Below are positions 18,759 to 27,439 of a stretch of 64,000 nucleotides of DNA, in pieces. This DNA comes from Phycisphaerales bacterium. GTDB taxonomy: Bacteria > Planctomycetota > Phycisphaerae > Phycisphaerales > UBA1924. The stretch's first letter is position 1. The number at the start of each line of letters is the position of its first letter. Below the pieces are notes generated by a model that saw only the letters and a list, made by a program, of their open reading frames with translations, was not told the DNA's origin and did not search any database. Both the position numbers and the translations under genes were made by a program. The stretch covers positions 1-64,000 of the forward strand of contig JAIEUA010000011.1 in NCBI GenBank assembly GCA_019744815.1, read 5' to 3'.

Positions 18759-19988
18759 ATGCTGCACCTGTCTCGTCGTGCGTTCGTCGCTCTGTGTTGT
18801 TCGCTCACCCTGACCGCTGGCTCGTCCGCACAGGTCGCAAGCACAAGCCCGATCACCCTCCGCATCGCCACCTTCAACATCGAGGACATCCGCACCGAGG
18901 ACGTGAAGCGTCCGGATCAGCCGCGGCTCAAGGCGATCGCCGAGGTCATCCAGCGGATCCGGCCCAACATCATCTTCCTGAACGAGATCGCGTACGACAT
19001 GCCGGGATCTCCCGGCTTTGTGGACGGCGAGGAGCCGGGGCAGAACGCGTCACGATTTGTGGCCAACTACCTGAGCACGCCGCAGGCGACGGGGCTGGAG
19101 CCGATCAAGTACGTCGCGTTCATGGCGCCGAGCAACACCGGCGTGTTCAGCGGCTTTGACCTCGACAACGACGGTGCCGTGACAGCCACTTATCCCACGC
19201 CGCCGGGCACGAACACCAGCGGGGACGCCGGGCCGCAGACCAAGGAAGGGCGGCTGTACGGGAACGACTGCTGGGGCTTCGGCACGTTTCCAGGTCAGTA
19301 CGCGATGGCGCTCCTGGTGGACGAGCGGCTGGTGATCGAGACGGAGAAGGTGCGGACGTTCCAGCGGATGCCATGGGACTACATGCCGGGCAACTTCATG
19401 CCGAGCAAGGCCGATGGGACGGCGTTCTACAGCGACGAGGAGAAGAAGCTCTTCCGACTGTCGAGCAAGAGCCACTGGGATGTTCCGGTGAAGCTGCCGA
19501 ATGGCGCGGTGCTGCACGTGCTGTGCTCGCATCCGACGCCGCCGGTGTTTGATGGGCCGGAGGACCGCAACGGGCGTCGCAACCACGACGAGATCCGGCT
19601 GTGGATGGATTACCTGTTCAACGACCCGTATCTGGTGGACGACAAGTCGACGTATGGCGGGCTGGCGGCGGACGCGTCGTTCGTGATCGTCGGCGATCTC
19701 AACGCCGATCCGAAGAAAGGCGACTCGTACAAGAATCCGATCGGCAAGCTCTTGGCGAATCGAAGAATGCTGAAGTTTGAAGCGCCGAAAGCGGACCTGG
19801 ATATCCCCGGGCTCGAGCCCACCGACACCGCGATGTTCAAGATGCGGGTCGATCACGTGATCCCGTCGAAGGACCTGCAGGTCGCGGCGAGCGGCGTGTG
19901 GCGGGCGTTGCCGGCCTCGAACGTGGGCGGGAAGTTCCCGAGCGACCACTTCCCGGTGTGGATGGATCTGGTGGTGCCTGGCAAGTGA
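18759..19988 (+). CDS. Endonuclease/exonuclease/phosphatase-fold secreted protein
   Basis: RIATFNIEDIRTED, IIFLNEIAYD, FVIVGDLNADPKKGDS, DHFPVWMDL. Confidence 0.85.
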   Translation: MLHLSRRAFVALCCSLTLTAGSSAQVASTSPITLRIATFNIEDIRTEDVKRPDQPRLKAIAEVIQRIRPNIIFLNEIAYDMPGSPGFVDGEEPGQNASRFVANYLSTPQATGLEPIKYVAFMAPSNTGVFSGFDLDNDGAVTATYPTPPGTNTSGDAGPQTKEGRLYGNDCWGFGTFPGQYAMALLVDERLVIETEKVRTFQRMPWDYMPGNFMPSKADGTAFYSDEEKKLFRLSSKSHWDVPVKLPNGAVLHVLCSHPTPPVFDGPEDRNGRRNHDEIRLWMDYLFNDPYLVDDKSTYGGLAADASFVIVGDLNADPKKGDSYKNPIGKLLANRRMLKFEAPKADLDIPGLEPTDTAMFKMRVDHVIPSKDLQVAASGVWRALPASNVGGKFPSDHFPVWMDLVVPGK

Positions 19989-20032
19989 TCGATCGGACTT
20001 GCGTTGGTGTCGGTGATGTCGTTGGTGCCGTT

Positions 20033-20136
20033 GGTGCCATCAGTCCGCCGGCTCGGCGGCGCGACTGATGCCGTCTGGAACAACCGTGCCCTGGCATCAG
20101 TCGCGCGGCGCCGAGCAGCCGCGGACTGAAGGCACC
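20033..20136. repeat. Bipartite palindromic repeat family A
   Basis: GGTGCCATCAGTCCGCCGGCTCGGCGGCGCGACTGATGCC (20033-20072) and inverted arm 20093-20136. Confidence 0.85.
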
Positions 20137-20203
20137 AGATGCCTTTCCTGTCCAGTCATCGCATCGCTCGGTTGCCGCGCGTACCCTTGGTCACACGGAG
20201 ATT

Positions 20204-21175
20204 TTGTTGTCCCGAGCCACGTTGAATCCCAAGACTTCCGCCGCCGCCCTCGCGAGACCGCTGTGGCTGTCGTTCGTTGAGGCGGGCAAGCCCGGGATCA
20301 CGCGGCTGGTGACGATCACGTCGCTGGTGGGGTTCGTGCTGGCGGCGCTGGGGACGAAGTGGAGCTACGCGAACCTGGGCTTTGTGGCCGTCGCGACCGC
20401 GCTCGGCACCGCGCTCTCATCGCTGGGTGCGAACACGCTGAATGAATGGATGGAACGCGACCGCGACGCGAAGATGCCGCGTACGGCTCATCGGCCATTG
20501 CCCGAAGCGCGGATCACGCCGCGGCAGGCGTTGGTCGCGGGCGTGATCGAGAGCATTGTGGGCGTGGCCGTTCTCGCGGCGTGCACGAACATCTGGGCGG
20601 CGCTGGTGTCTCTGGCGTGCATCGTGAGCTATGTCGCGGTGTACACGCCCTTGAAGCCGCGGTCGCCGATCTCGACGCTGGTGGGCGCGGTGCCGGGGGC
20701 GCTGCCGCCGTTGATCGGGTGGTGCGCTGGCGCGGGGATGGCGAACGCGGACGGGTGGAACGCTCTGACGCAGTTGGGCGGGTGGTCGCTGTTCGCGTTG
20801 ATGTTCGTCTGGCAGCTCCCCCACTTCCTCGCCATTGCTTGGATGTACCGCGAGGACTACTCGCTGGGCGGGTTCAAGGTGCTGGCGGTCGAGGACCCCA
20901 GCGGGGTGCGGACTGCCCGCGGCGTGCTGCTGTGGTCGCTGCTGCTGATTCCCGCGACGCTGCTGCCGTGCTGGGCGATGCCCAACCGGGCGGGCGTGTT
21001 CTTCGGCGTGTTTGCGACCGTGAGCGGGCTGCTGTTCCTGGTGCTCGCGGTGCGGTTCGCGCTCGACCGCACGCGGCCTTCGGCGCGGCGGGTGTTCCTG
21101 GCTTCGATCGCGCATCTGCCGCTGCTGCTGATGGCGCTCGTCGCGGAGGCGGTGCTTCGAACCTGGCGGGGTTGA
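20204..21175 (+). CDS. ctaB: Protoheme IX farnesyltransferase (UbiA family)
   Basis: NTLNEWMERDRDAKMPRTAHRPLPEARITP, multiple TM, WQLPHFLAIAWMYREDYSLGGFKVL. Confidence 0.92.
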   Translation: MLSRATLNPKTSAAALARPLWLSFVEAGKPGITRLVTITSLVGFVLAALGTKWSYANLGFVAVATALGTALSSLGANTLNEWMERDRDAKMPRTAHRPLPEARITPRQALVAGVIESIVGVAVLAACTNIWAALVSLACIVSYVAVYTPLKPRSPISTLVGAVPGALPPLIGWCAGAGMANADGWNALTQLGGWSLFALMFVWQLPHFLAIAWMYREDYSLGGFKVLAVEDPSGVRTARGVLLWSLLLIPATLLPCWAMPNRAGVFFGVFATVSGLLFLVLAVRFALDRTRPSARRVFLASIAHLPLLLMALVAEAVLRTWRG

Positions 21176-21360
21176 TTTTCGGTTTCCAGCATGCGACCGC
21201 AAGACGTCGAGGCTGACGAGTCCGCGAGGAAGCCTCGGATCGTTTTCGCCTGTTGCGAACGGGCTCGCGTGATTTGAGGAAGGCTGGTTTCGGATCATCC
21301 GGGCCTTCGTCGCGGAGCCTCCTCAGACTCGGCGTCGGGTGACCTACCTGGCACTCTCGA

Positions 21361-22410
21361 TCAGGTCGGGGCCCCGTCGATCCGCACACTCTCAGGTCCG
21401 ACGCGGACGACGCAGCCCTCGAACGCGAGGCTCTTCTCGGAACCATCGTCGGATCGGATCGCTCGCACCACGCTCGCGACCTCGCGACGGCGCACCGTGC
21501 CGCCTTGGGAGCGGATGATCGCGGCGACGGCTTCGCGCAGGACGACGCGGGGTTCGGCTCGGAGTGTCGCTCGGCTCCACGCGTTCGGCACCTCGCTCGC
21601 TCGGCGCAGCGCGGCATCCGCGGCGGCGGTCAGGATCGCTCCCGCGTCGGCGCAGGCGCGGGCGAGCGAAGATGCGTGGCGGGGGGCGTGCGGGGCGATC
21701 GCCAGCATCGTCGGGATGACCTCGATACGCAAGCGGGCCCGCAGCAAAGAGACATCCGCGTTGGTCGCGTCGGTTTGCCAGGCGGCGCCGAGTTCGGAGC
21801 ACAAGCGCTCGGCGTCGGCGCGGCGGACGCCGAGCATGGGGCGGACCAGGGTCGTTGAGTCTGTCAGGCGGCGTCGCTCGCGGATGCCGGCCATGCCCCG
21901 CACGCCGCTGCCCCGGAGCAGACGCATGAGGAGCGTTTCGAGCTGGTCGTCGGCGTGGTGGCCGGTGGCGACGAAGCGGCAGCCAGATTCCGTCGCGAGT
22001 TCGGCGAGGGCGCGGTAGCGCTCGCGTCGGGCGGCGGCTTCGAGGTTGCCGCCGGCGGAGCGGGCGGCGATGGCTTTGGATACGAACATCACGCCGAGCT
22101 GTTGGCAGAGCTTCTCGCACGCGACTCGGTCGGCTTGGGCTTCCGATGCAGGGCGCATGTCGTGGAGGATGTGGGCGGCGACGATGGACTTGGGTTGGCT
22201 GGAGAGCGCGAGGAGCAACGCGGTGGAATCCGCTCCGCCCGACAGCGCGACCAGTGTTCGCCGGTCCGCGTCGGGCGTCGATCGGCCGCCGGTCAGGCGT
22301 CGCCAGGATGCGAGGATGGCACGCCCGATCGGGTGTGATTTGACGGAGCCCCGGCGACCGGCCGACGCGGCGGGTCCGAAAGATGGGGGTGATGGAGTGG
22401 CGTCGGGCAC
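21361..22410 (-). CDS. tilS: tRNA(Ile)-lysidine synthase
   Basis: LVALSGGADSTALLLAL PP-loop, ATGHHADDQLETLLMRLLRGSGVRGMAGI. Confidence 0.92.
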   Translation of the reverse strand: MPDATPSPPSFGPAASAGRRGSVKSHPIGRAILASWRRLTGGRSTPDADRRTLVALSGGADSTALLLALSSQPKSIVAAHILHDMRPASEAQADRVACEKLCQQLGVMFVSKAIAARSAGGNLEAAARRERYRALAELATESGCRFVATGHHADDQLETLLMRLLRGSGVRGMAGIRERRRLTDSTTLVRPMLGVRRADAERLCSELGAAWQTDATNADVSLLRARLRIEVIPTMLAIAPHAPRHASSLARACADAGAILTAAADAALRRASEVPNAWSRATLRAEPRVVLREAVAAIIRSQGGTVRRREVASVVRAIRSDDGSEKSLAFEGCVVRVGPESVRIDGAPT

Positions 22411-22512
22411 GGGAAGATGGTACTTTCACGGTGCCGACCGCGGTCGAGGGATTCCGGCGAGGGCAATGAGGGCCCCCGCCAACGCCGCGGCACGACACGG
22501 AGGTCGCCGGCC

Positions 22513-23034
22513 TTGCACGATCCAAGCCTGACCCTTGCCTCAACACTGACGCTGGCCCTGGAGACCGACTCGATCGGCGTCCGCGAGATTCTCCTCGCGG
22601 GCGGGGCGATTGGTATCGGTGTGGTCCTGGTTGTGTGGGGCCTTCTGAGCCGGAAGCGCGATGTTCCCGGGCACGCGCGGGACAGCGCCGAGAAGCTCAC
22701 GCGGGATCTCATCGACGAGCTCGAGTCGCGGGCCGAGCGGCTCGAGAAGCTCATGGCCCGCGCGGACGCGACGCTCGCCGAGCTGCGGAACGCGGAGCGC
22801 CGAGTCGCGGCCGCTCCACCGTCATCACCACCCAAGCGAATGCCTGAACAGACTCTGGAAGCCAAGCCGCGCGAGCAGCACTCGATCTTCACCGACCCGG
22901 TGCACGTCGAGGTGTGCACACTGGCGGAGCAGGGGCTGGGCCCGGTGGATATCGCCCGCCGGATGCAATTGCCGACGGGTCAGGTCGAGCTGATCCTGAA
23001 CCTCCGTCCGAATCGGCACTCGCGGACGAGTTGA
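22513..23034 (+). CDS. Single-TM protein with coiled coil and C-terminal HTH-like segment (DUF2802-like)
   Basis: N-terminal TM, IARRMQLPTGQVELILNL C-terminus. Confidence 0.5.
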   Translation: MHDPSLTLASTLTLALETDSIGVREILLAGGAIGIGVVLVVWGLLSRKRDVPGHARDSAEKLTRDLIDELESRAERLEKLMARADATLAELRNAERRVAAAPPSSPPKRMPEQTLEAKPREQHSIFTDPVHVEVCTLAEQGLGPVDIARRMQLPTGQVELILNLRPNRHSRTS

Positions 23035-23089
23035 TCTCGGACCGGTGTGGATGGCGGCGTGCGGACGGCCCGCGGTATGGTCGCGCTCC

Positions 23090-23524
23090 TTACGCGGGCA
23101 GGCGTGACTTGGAAGCCCTGCGCAGCCCCGAGGTGTGGGCCCATTCGTAGACCGAGTGACCCTCCTCAATTTTGAGTAGGTCGAGGTCGATGCGATAGAG
23201 CCCGTCGTCGTTGTACTCGCAACTTACAACCCGCCCGAGCAGCGGTACCGGGCGGTCATCGATCAAGTGAATGGCCATCGCCAAATGCCGTCCGATGTAG
23301 CACATGCGACGAGAGACCAGAACGAGGTTCGAGCGGCTGAGCTCCAAGGTCTTGGCCTGCCAGGTCATTCCCGGGCGATCGCGCTCGTCGAGCTCGGCGA
23401 GATCGAGCTCGGCCTGAAAGCGGTTTCCGTTGGGACGTGGCTGCATCAATCGGATTTTCCCTGAGGTTTCGACGGGCGCAGCCACACCCGATCCCCACGC
23501 GGCGCGAGCAGTTGCAGTCGGCAT
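23090..23524 (-). CDS. PilZ-like domain protein
   Basis: ELSRSNLVLVSRRMCYIGRHLAMAIHLIDDRPVPLLGRVVSCEYNDDGLYRIDLDLL resembles PilZ fold pattern. Confidence 0.55.
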   Translation of the reverse strand: MPTATARAAWGSGVAAPVETSGKIRLMQPRPNGNRFQAELDLAELDERDRPGMTWQAKTLELSRSNLVLVSRRMCYIGRHLAMAIHLIDDRPVPLLGRVVSCEYNDDGLYRIDLDLLKIEEGHSVYEWAHTSGLRRASKSRLPA

Positions 23525-23659
23525 GAAAAGAGCCTCACAATGAACTATCGCAATGGCAAACACCTGCTTTCGGAAACGAGCAGAAATGCGTGCAGCAATT
23601 CCGGTTAAATCAAGTGTGAGATATGGAACGGTGGTACCTAGGTGCACATACTGATAACC

Positions 23660-24331
23660 ATGACGAGCCACAACGAGGGGTTGCGGGCCTGGGGCGTTCG
23701 GCTGGTTCGTGAAGCAAGGCTTGCCCTGATGGGAACGCCATGGGTCGCTTTGATCGAGCCGCCGGTGGCGTTGTCTGCTCTTCCGGACTTCTCGGAGTTC
23801 CGCGATGAGGCCGGGCATCGGCGCGCGATTGACGTGTATTTGCTCTCACATCTCGTGGGCGTGCCGCCTCCGCCGCCGTCGCCGAATGCGGGCACAGAAG
23901 TTCAGTTGTGGTCCCGGATCGCGGCGAACGCGAAGGACTATTTCTGGACCGAGTTCAGCGCGAAGCACGAGTGGCTGGTCCGCGAACGCGATTCACTGAC
24001 GATCGAGACCTGGACCCAGGCGGAGCTGTGCAGCTTGCACGCGCTCAGCCACGCGGGGCCGACCATGAAGCCGCGTGCCGACGCGGCGGCGGATTGGATG
24101 CTTGAACACCTCCAGCCCGACAACGCCACGAACCACCCTTGGGCTATTCACGTGTTTCTGGGGCGCGCCGCAGAACTGAAGAGCTCGGAGCATCATCTCT
24201 ACGCCGAATCGCTGCTGCACAACGCGATCGTCTCGCTCGGTCGCGCTGATCGCTTCTCGGCGTTGATTCTGTTGGACGCGGGTCGGTGGCTGGAACGCCA
24301 GAGCGTCGCACGCGAATCCTCTTCGTGCTGA
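23660..24331 (+). CDS. Hypothetical protein
   Basis: ORF with ATG; no recognised domain. Confidence 0.6.
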   Translation: MTSHNEGLRAWGVRLVREARLALMGTPWVALIEPPVALSALPDFSEFRDEAGHRRAIDVYLLSHLVGVPPPPPSPNAGTEVQLWSRIAANAKDYFWTEFSAKHEWLVRERDSLTIETWTQAELCSLHALSHAGPTMKPRADAAADWMLEHLQPDNATNHPWAIHVFLGRAAELKSSEHHLYAESLLHNAIVSLGRADRFSALILLDAGRWLERQSVARESSSC

Positions 24332-24376
24332 GTGCGGGTCAACTGGGCTGGGGCCGGGGCCGGGGCAAGGAAACTC

Positions 24377-26482
24377 TCAGACCGCCTGCGGCTGGGGCCG
24401 CTGGTTGGAGACCGGGCGCAACCACCGCGAGACCTCGGCGTCGAGGAGAGCCTGGTCGCGTCCGATCTTGCGAACGATCGCGGCGGCCACGAGACCCATG
24501 AACATGGGCTGCGGGCGCAGCGGGCGGCTGGTGAGTTCGGGGTGGAACTGGGCGCCGATGAAGTAGGGGTGCGTGACCTTGAGCGCCAGGCCGCCCTCGC
24601 TGCTGGTGCCGGCGCTGCTGCGGATGTTGGCGGCGGGGTGGTCGATCTCGCTGACACTCTGGCGGAGCTCAAGGATCTGCATGATCGGGCGGGCCGGGTG
24701 GCGGCCGCTGAAGACCAGGCCGGCGTGCTCGAAGCGCTCGATGTAGTTGGGGTCGACTTCGTAGCGGTGGCGGAAGCGTTCGCGGACGCCGTGCTGCTTG
24801 TTGAAGAGGAAGTGGGCGAGCGAGTTGGGCGTGATGGCGACTTCCTGGCCGCCGAGTCTCATGGTGCCGCCGAGGCCTTCGATGCGCTTCTGCTCGGGGA
24901 GCTCGCTGATGACGGGGTTCTCGCAGCCGGGCTTGAACTCGGTGCTGTTGGCGTCCTTGAGCCCCAGCACGTTGCGGGCGAACTCGATGACGGCCATCTG
25001 GAAGCCGAGACACAGGCCGAGGTACGGGAGGCCGTTCTCGCGGCAGTGGCGGACGCAGGCGATCTTGCCCTCGACGCCGCGGCTGCCGAAGCCGCCGGGG
25101 ACGATGACTGCGTTCAGATCGCCCAGCTTTGCGGCGACGTTGGAGCTGTCGATGTTGGTGGTGTCGGTCCAGTGGAGATCGATGTCGCACGAAAGGTGCG
25201 CGGAACAGTGCTCCAGGGCCTTGTCGATCGAGGCGTAGGCGTCGCGGATCTGGGCGTACTTGCCGGCGATGCCGATGGTGACCTTGTGACGCTTGGGAGC
25301 GATCAGGCGGCGGGCGAAGCCCATCCAGCGCTCGCGGGCCTTGTCCTCGTTGGCGAAATCGACGCGTTCGTGCAGGCCCAGGAGCGAGAGGATCTCGCGG
25401 TCGAGGCCGTCGGAGCGCATGTCTTCGGGGATGGTGTAGATGCTCTCGCGGTCGTGCATCGAGAAGAGGCGGCGGGGCGGCACGTTGCTGAACATCGCGA
25501 TCTTCTGCATCACCTTCTCGCCGCAGGGCTTGCTGGCGCGGCAGGCGATGACGTGGGGCTGGATGCCAGCTTCCATGAGCCGCTTGATGCCGAGCTGAGC
25601 GGCCTTGCTCTTCTGCTCACCCAGGGCGGGCGGCTCGATGATGTAGGTGAGGGCGACGAAGCAGGTGGAGTTGGGGCCTTCTTCGAAGGCGAGCTCGCGC
25701 ATGGCCTCGATGTAGAACGCGTTCTCGTAGTCACCGACGGTGCCGCCGACTTCGATGAAGACGACGTCGGCGGGCTTGGTGCCGTCGCCGTGCAGGGCGA
25801 GCTCGCGGAGCTTGCGCTTCACCTCGCCGGTGACGTGCGGGATCATCTGCACGTCGCGGCCGAGGTAGACGCCCATGCGTTCACGCTCGAGGATCTCGCT
25901 GAAGATGCGGCCCGAGGTGGTGAAGTTGCGCTGCGAGAGATTTTGGTCGAGCAGACGCTCGTAGGTGCCCAAGTCCATGTCGCACTCGGTGCCGTCGTCG
26001 AGGACGAAGACCTCGCCGTGGCGGTAGGGGTTGAGCGTGCCCGAGTCGATGTTGAGGTAGCCCTCCATCTTGATGGGGGCGACGGACAGGCCTTTGTCCT
26101 TGAGCATCTTGGCCAGGCTGCTGGCGAAGATGCCCTTGCCCAAGCCGCTCATGACGGTGCCGAAGACGACGACGTACTTGTGACGGCCCTTGACGTAGCC
26201 GGGCGGAATCGGCGAATAGAACTCGCTCTCGGCGCTCTGGTCGCCGAGGCTGGCGAGGGTGAGGTTGGGCGTCGAGGCGATGCTCGCGAGGTCGGCGGAG
26301 TTGGGGCGCGGCCCGATCGGCTTGGCCTCGATGGTGGGCGTGAAGCCCTCATCGATCAGCGCTTGGCTGAAGGCCTCGGCGTTGGAAAACGGGATGGTGT
26401 CGCTGCGTTCGTCATGGAACGGCGTCAGGCCGTCGCCAGACCGGTCGTCCAGACGTCCTGTCTCGGTCGCGCGGGTGGGCAT
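24377..26482 (-). CDS. pyrG: CTP synthase with about 110-aa N-terminal extension and divergent synthetase-domain motifs
   Basis: KYVVVFGTVMSGLGKGIFASSLAKML, HGEVFVLDDGTECDMDLGTYERLL, LGLCLGFQMAVIEFARNVLG, QFHPELTSRP. Confidence 0.95.
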   Translation of the reverse strand: MPTRATETGRLDDRSGDGLTPFHDERSDTIPFSNAEAFSQALIDEGFTPTIEAKPIGPRPNSADLASIASTPNLTLASLGDQSAESEFYSPIPPGYVKGRHKYVVVFGTVMSGLGKGIFASSLAKMLKDKGLSVAPIKMEGYLNIDSGTLNPYRHGEVFVLDDGTECDMDLGTYERLLDQNLSQRNFTTSGRIFSEILERERMGVYLGRDVQMIPHVTGEVKRKLRELALHGDGTKPADVVFIEVGGTVGDYENAFYIEAMRELAFEEGPNSTCFVALTYIIEPPALGEQKSKAAQLGIKRLMEAGIQPHVIACRASKPCGEKVMQKIAMFSNVPPRRLFSMHDRESIYTIPEDMRSDGLDREILSLLGLHERVDFANEDKARERWMGFARRLIAPKRHKVTIGIAGKYAQIRDAYASIDKALEHCSAHLSCDIDLHWTDTTNIDSSNVAAKLGDLNAVIVPGGFGSRGVEGKIACVRHCRENGLPYLGLCLGFQMAVIEFARNVLGLKDANSTEFKPGCENPVISELPEQKRIEGLGGTMRLGGQEVAITPNSLAHFLFNKQHGVRERFRHRYEVDPNYIERFEHAGLVFSGRHPARPIMQILELRQSVSEIDHPAANIRSSAGTSSEGGLALKVTHPYFIGAQFHPELTSRPLRPQPMFMGLVAAAIVRKIGRDQALLDAEVSRWLRPVSNQRPQPQAV

Positions 26483-26604
26483 GTCTCAGCATATCACATT
26501 GGGGATAGGCTGGTCGCGTGAACCGAGGGGGAATCGGTGCAGGATTCACAGAGTTTCTGGTGTGGGGCGTGACGCGGGGCTCGGCCCGGGCGGTTCGTCG
26601 TTGG

Positions 26605-27357
26605 TTATCGACCAGCCTTGTTCCAACGGGCGACGAAGGCGGCGTACTGCTCGGGGGTGTCGATGCCCGGGTTGCCGGCGTCTGGGACGACGGCGACGGC
26701 GATGGAGTAGCCGTGCTCGAGCACCCGGAGCTGCTCCAGCGACTCGGCCTGCTCGGCGGGGGTGGGCGTGAGGGAGCGGTAGGTGGCCAGGAAGGAACGC
26801 CGGTAGCAATAGAGGCCGACGTGCCTCAGCGGGGCGGGCTGGCCGGGCTTCGGGTCGCGGACGAAGGGAACTCGGGACCGGCTGAAGTACAGGGCGGTGC
26901 CGTCGCGGCGGCAAACGACCTTGACGATGTTCGGGTTGTTCGGGTCGTCGGCTGGGGCCAGAGGGGCGGCGACCGTGGAGACGGCCGCGGCGGGATGGGC
27001 GGTGAGGGCCCCCACCGCGGCGTCGATGACGCCGGGCTCGATCTCGGGTTCGTCGCCCTGGACGTTGACGACGATGGTGTCGGCGGGGAGGCCAAGCAGG
27101 TCGGCGGCCTCGGCGAGGCGGCTGGTGCCGTTGGGGTGGTCGGGGGACGTCAGAACGCAGTCGATGCCGCGGGAGCGGACGGCGTCGAGGATACGGGGAT
27201 CGTCGGCGGCGACGACGACGCGGGAGAGCGAAGAGGCTTTCGCGGCGGCCTGGGCGACGTGGACGATGAGGGGCGTGCCGGTGTCGGCGGCGAGCATCTT
27301 CCCCGGGAAGCGGGTCGAGGCCATGCGAGCGGGGATGATGGCGACGATGGAGGGCAT
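26605..27357 (-). CDS. kdsB: 3-deoxy-manno-octulosonate cytidylyltransferase
   Basis: IIPARMASTRFPGKMLAADTGTPLIVHV, GTSRLAEAADLL, VNVQGDEPEIEP. Confidence 0.93.
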   Translation of the reverse strand: MPSIVAIIPARMASTRFPGKMLAADTGTPLIVHVAQAAAKASSLSRVVVAADDPRILDAVRSRGIDCVLTSPDHPNGTSRLAEAADLLGLPADTIVVNVQGDEPEIEPGVIDAAVGALTAHPAAAVSTVAAPLAPADDPNNPNIVKVVCRRDGTALYFSRSRVPFVRDPKPGQPAPLRHVGLYCYRRSFLATYRSLTPTPAEQAESLEQLRVLEHGYSIAVAVVPDAGNPGIDTPEQYAAFVARWNKAGR

Positions 27358-27360
27358 TGG

Positions 27361-27434
27361 TAGAGCCTCTCGCGTGAGCGAGAGGGTGCGGGGACGTCGT
27401 CGGAGGTAACCTCTCGCTGACGCGAGAGGCTCTA
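27361..27434. repeat. Bipartite palindromic repeat family B
   Basis: TAGAGCCTCTCGCGTGAGCGAGAGGG ... ACCTCTCGCTGACGCGAGAGGCTCTA. Confidence 0.9.
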
Positions 27435-27439
27435 GCGCG

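Noticed and set aside
20033-20136. Palindrome as a simple rho-independent terminator
   Set aside because: No U-tract follows either arm, and the two-armed layout with matching flanks recurs at 38219-38318.
22660-22860. E/R/L-rich coiled-coil segment as a possible novel domain
   Set aside because: Ordinary coiled coil in a single-TM protein; no distinguishing motif.
24332-26521. 729-aa plus-strand ORF opposite pyrG
   Set aside because: Antisense shadow ORF with no domain signature.
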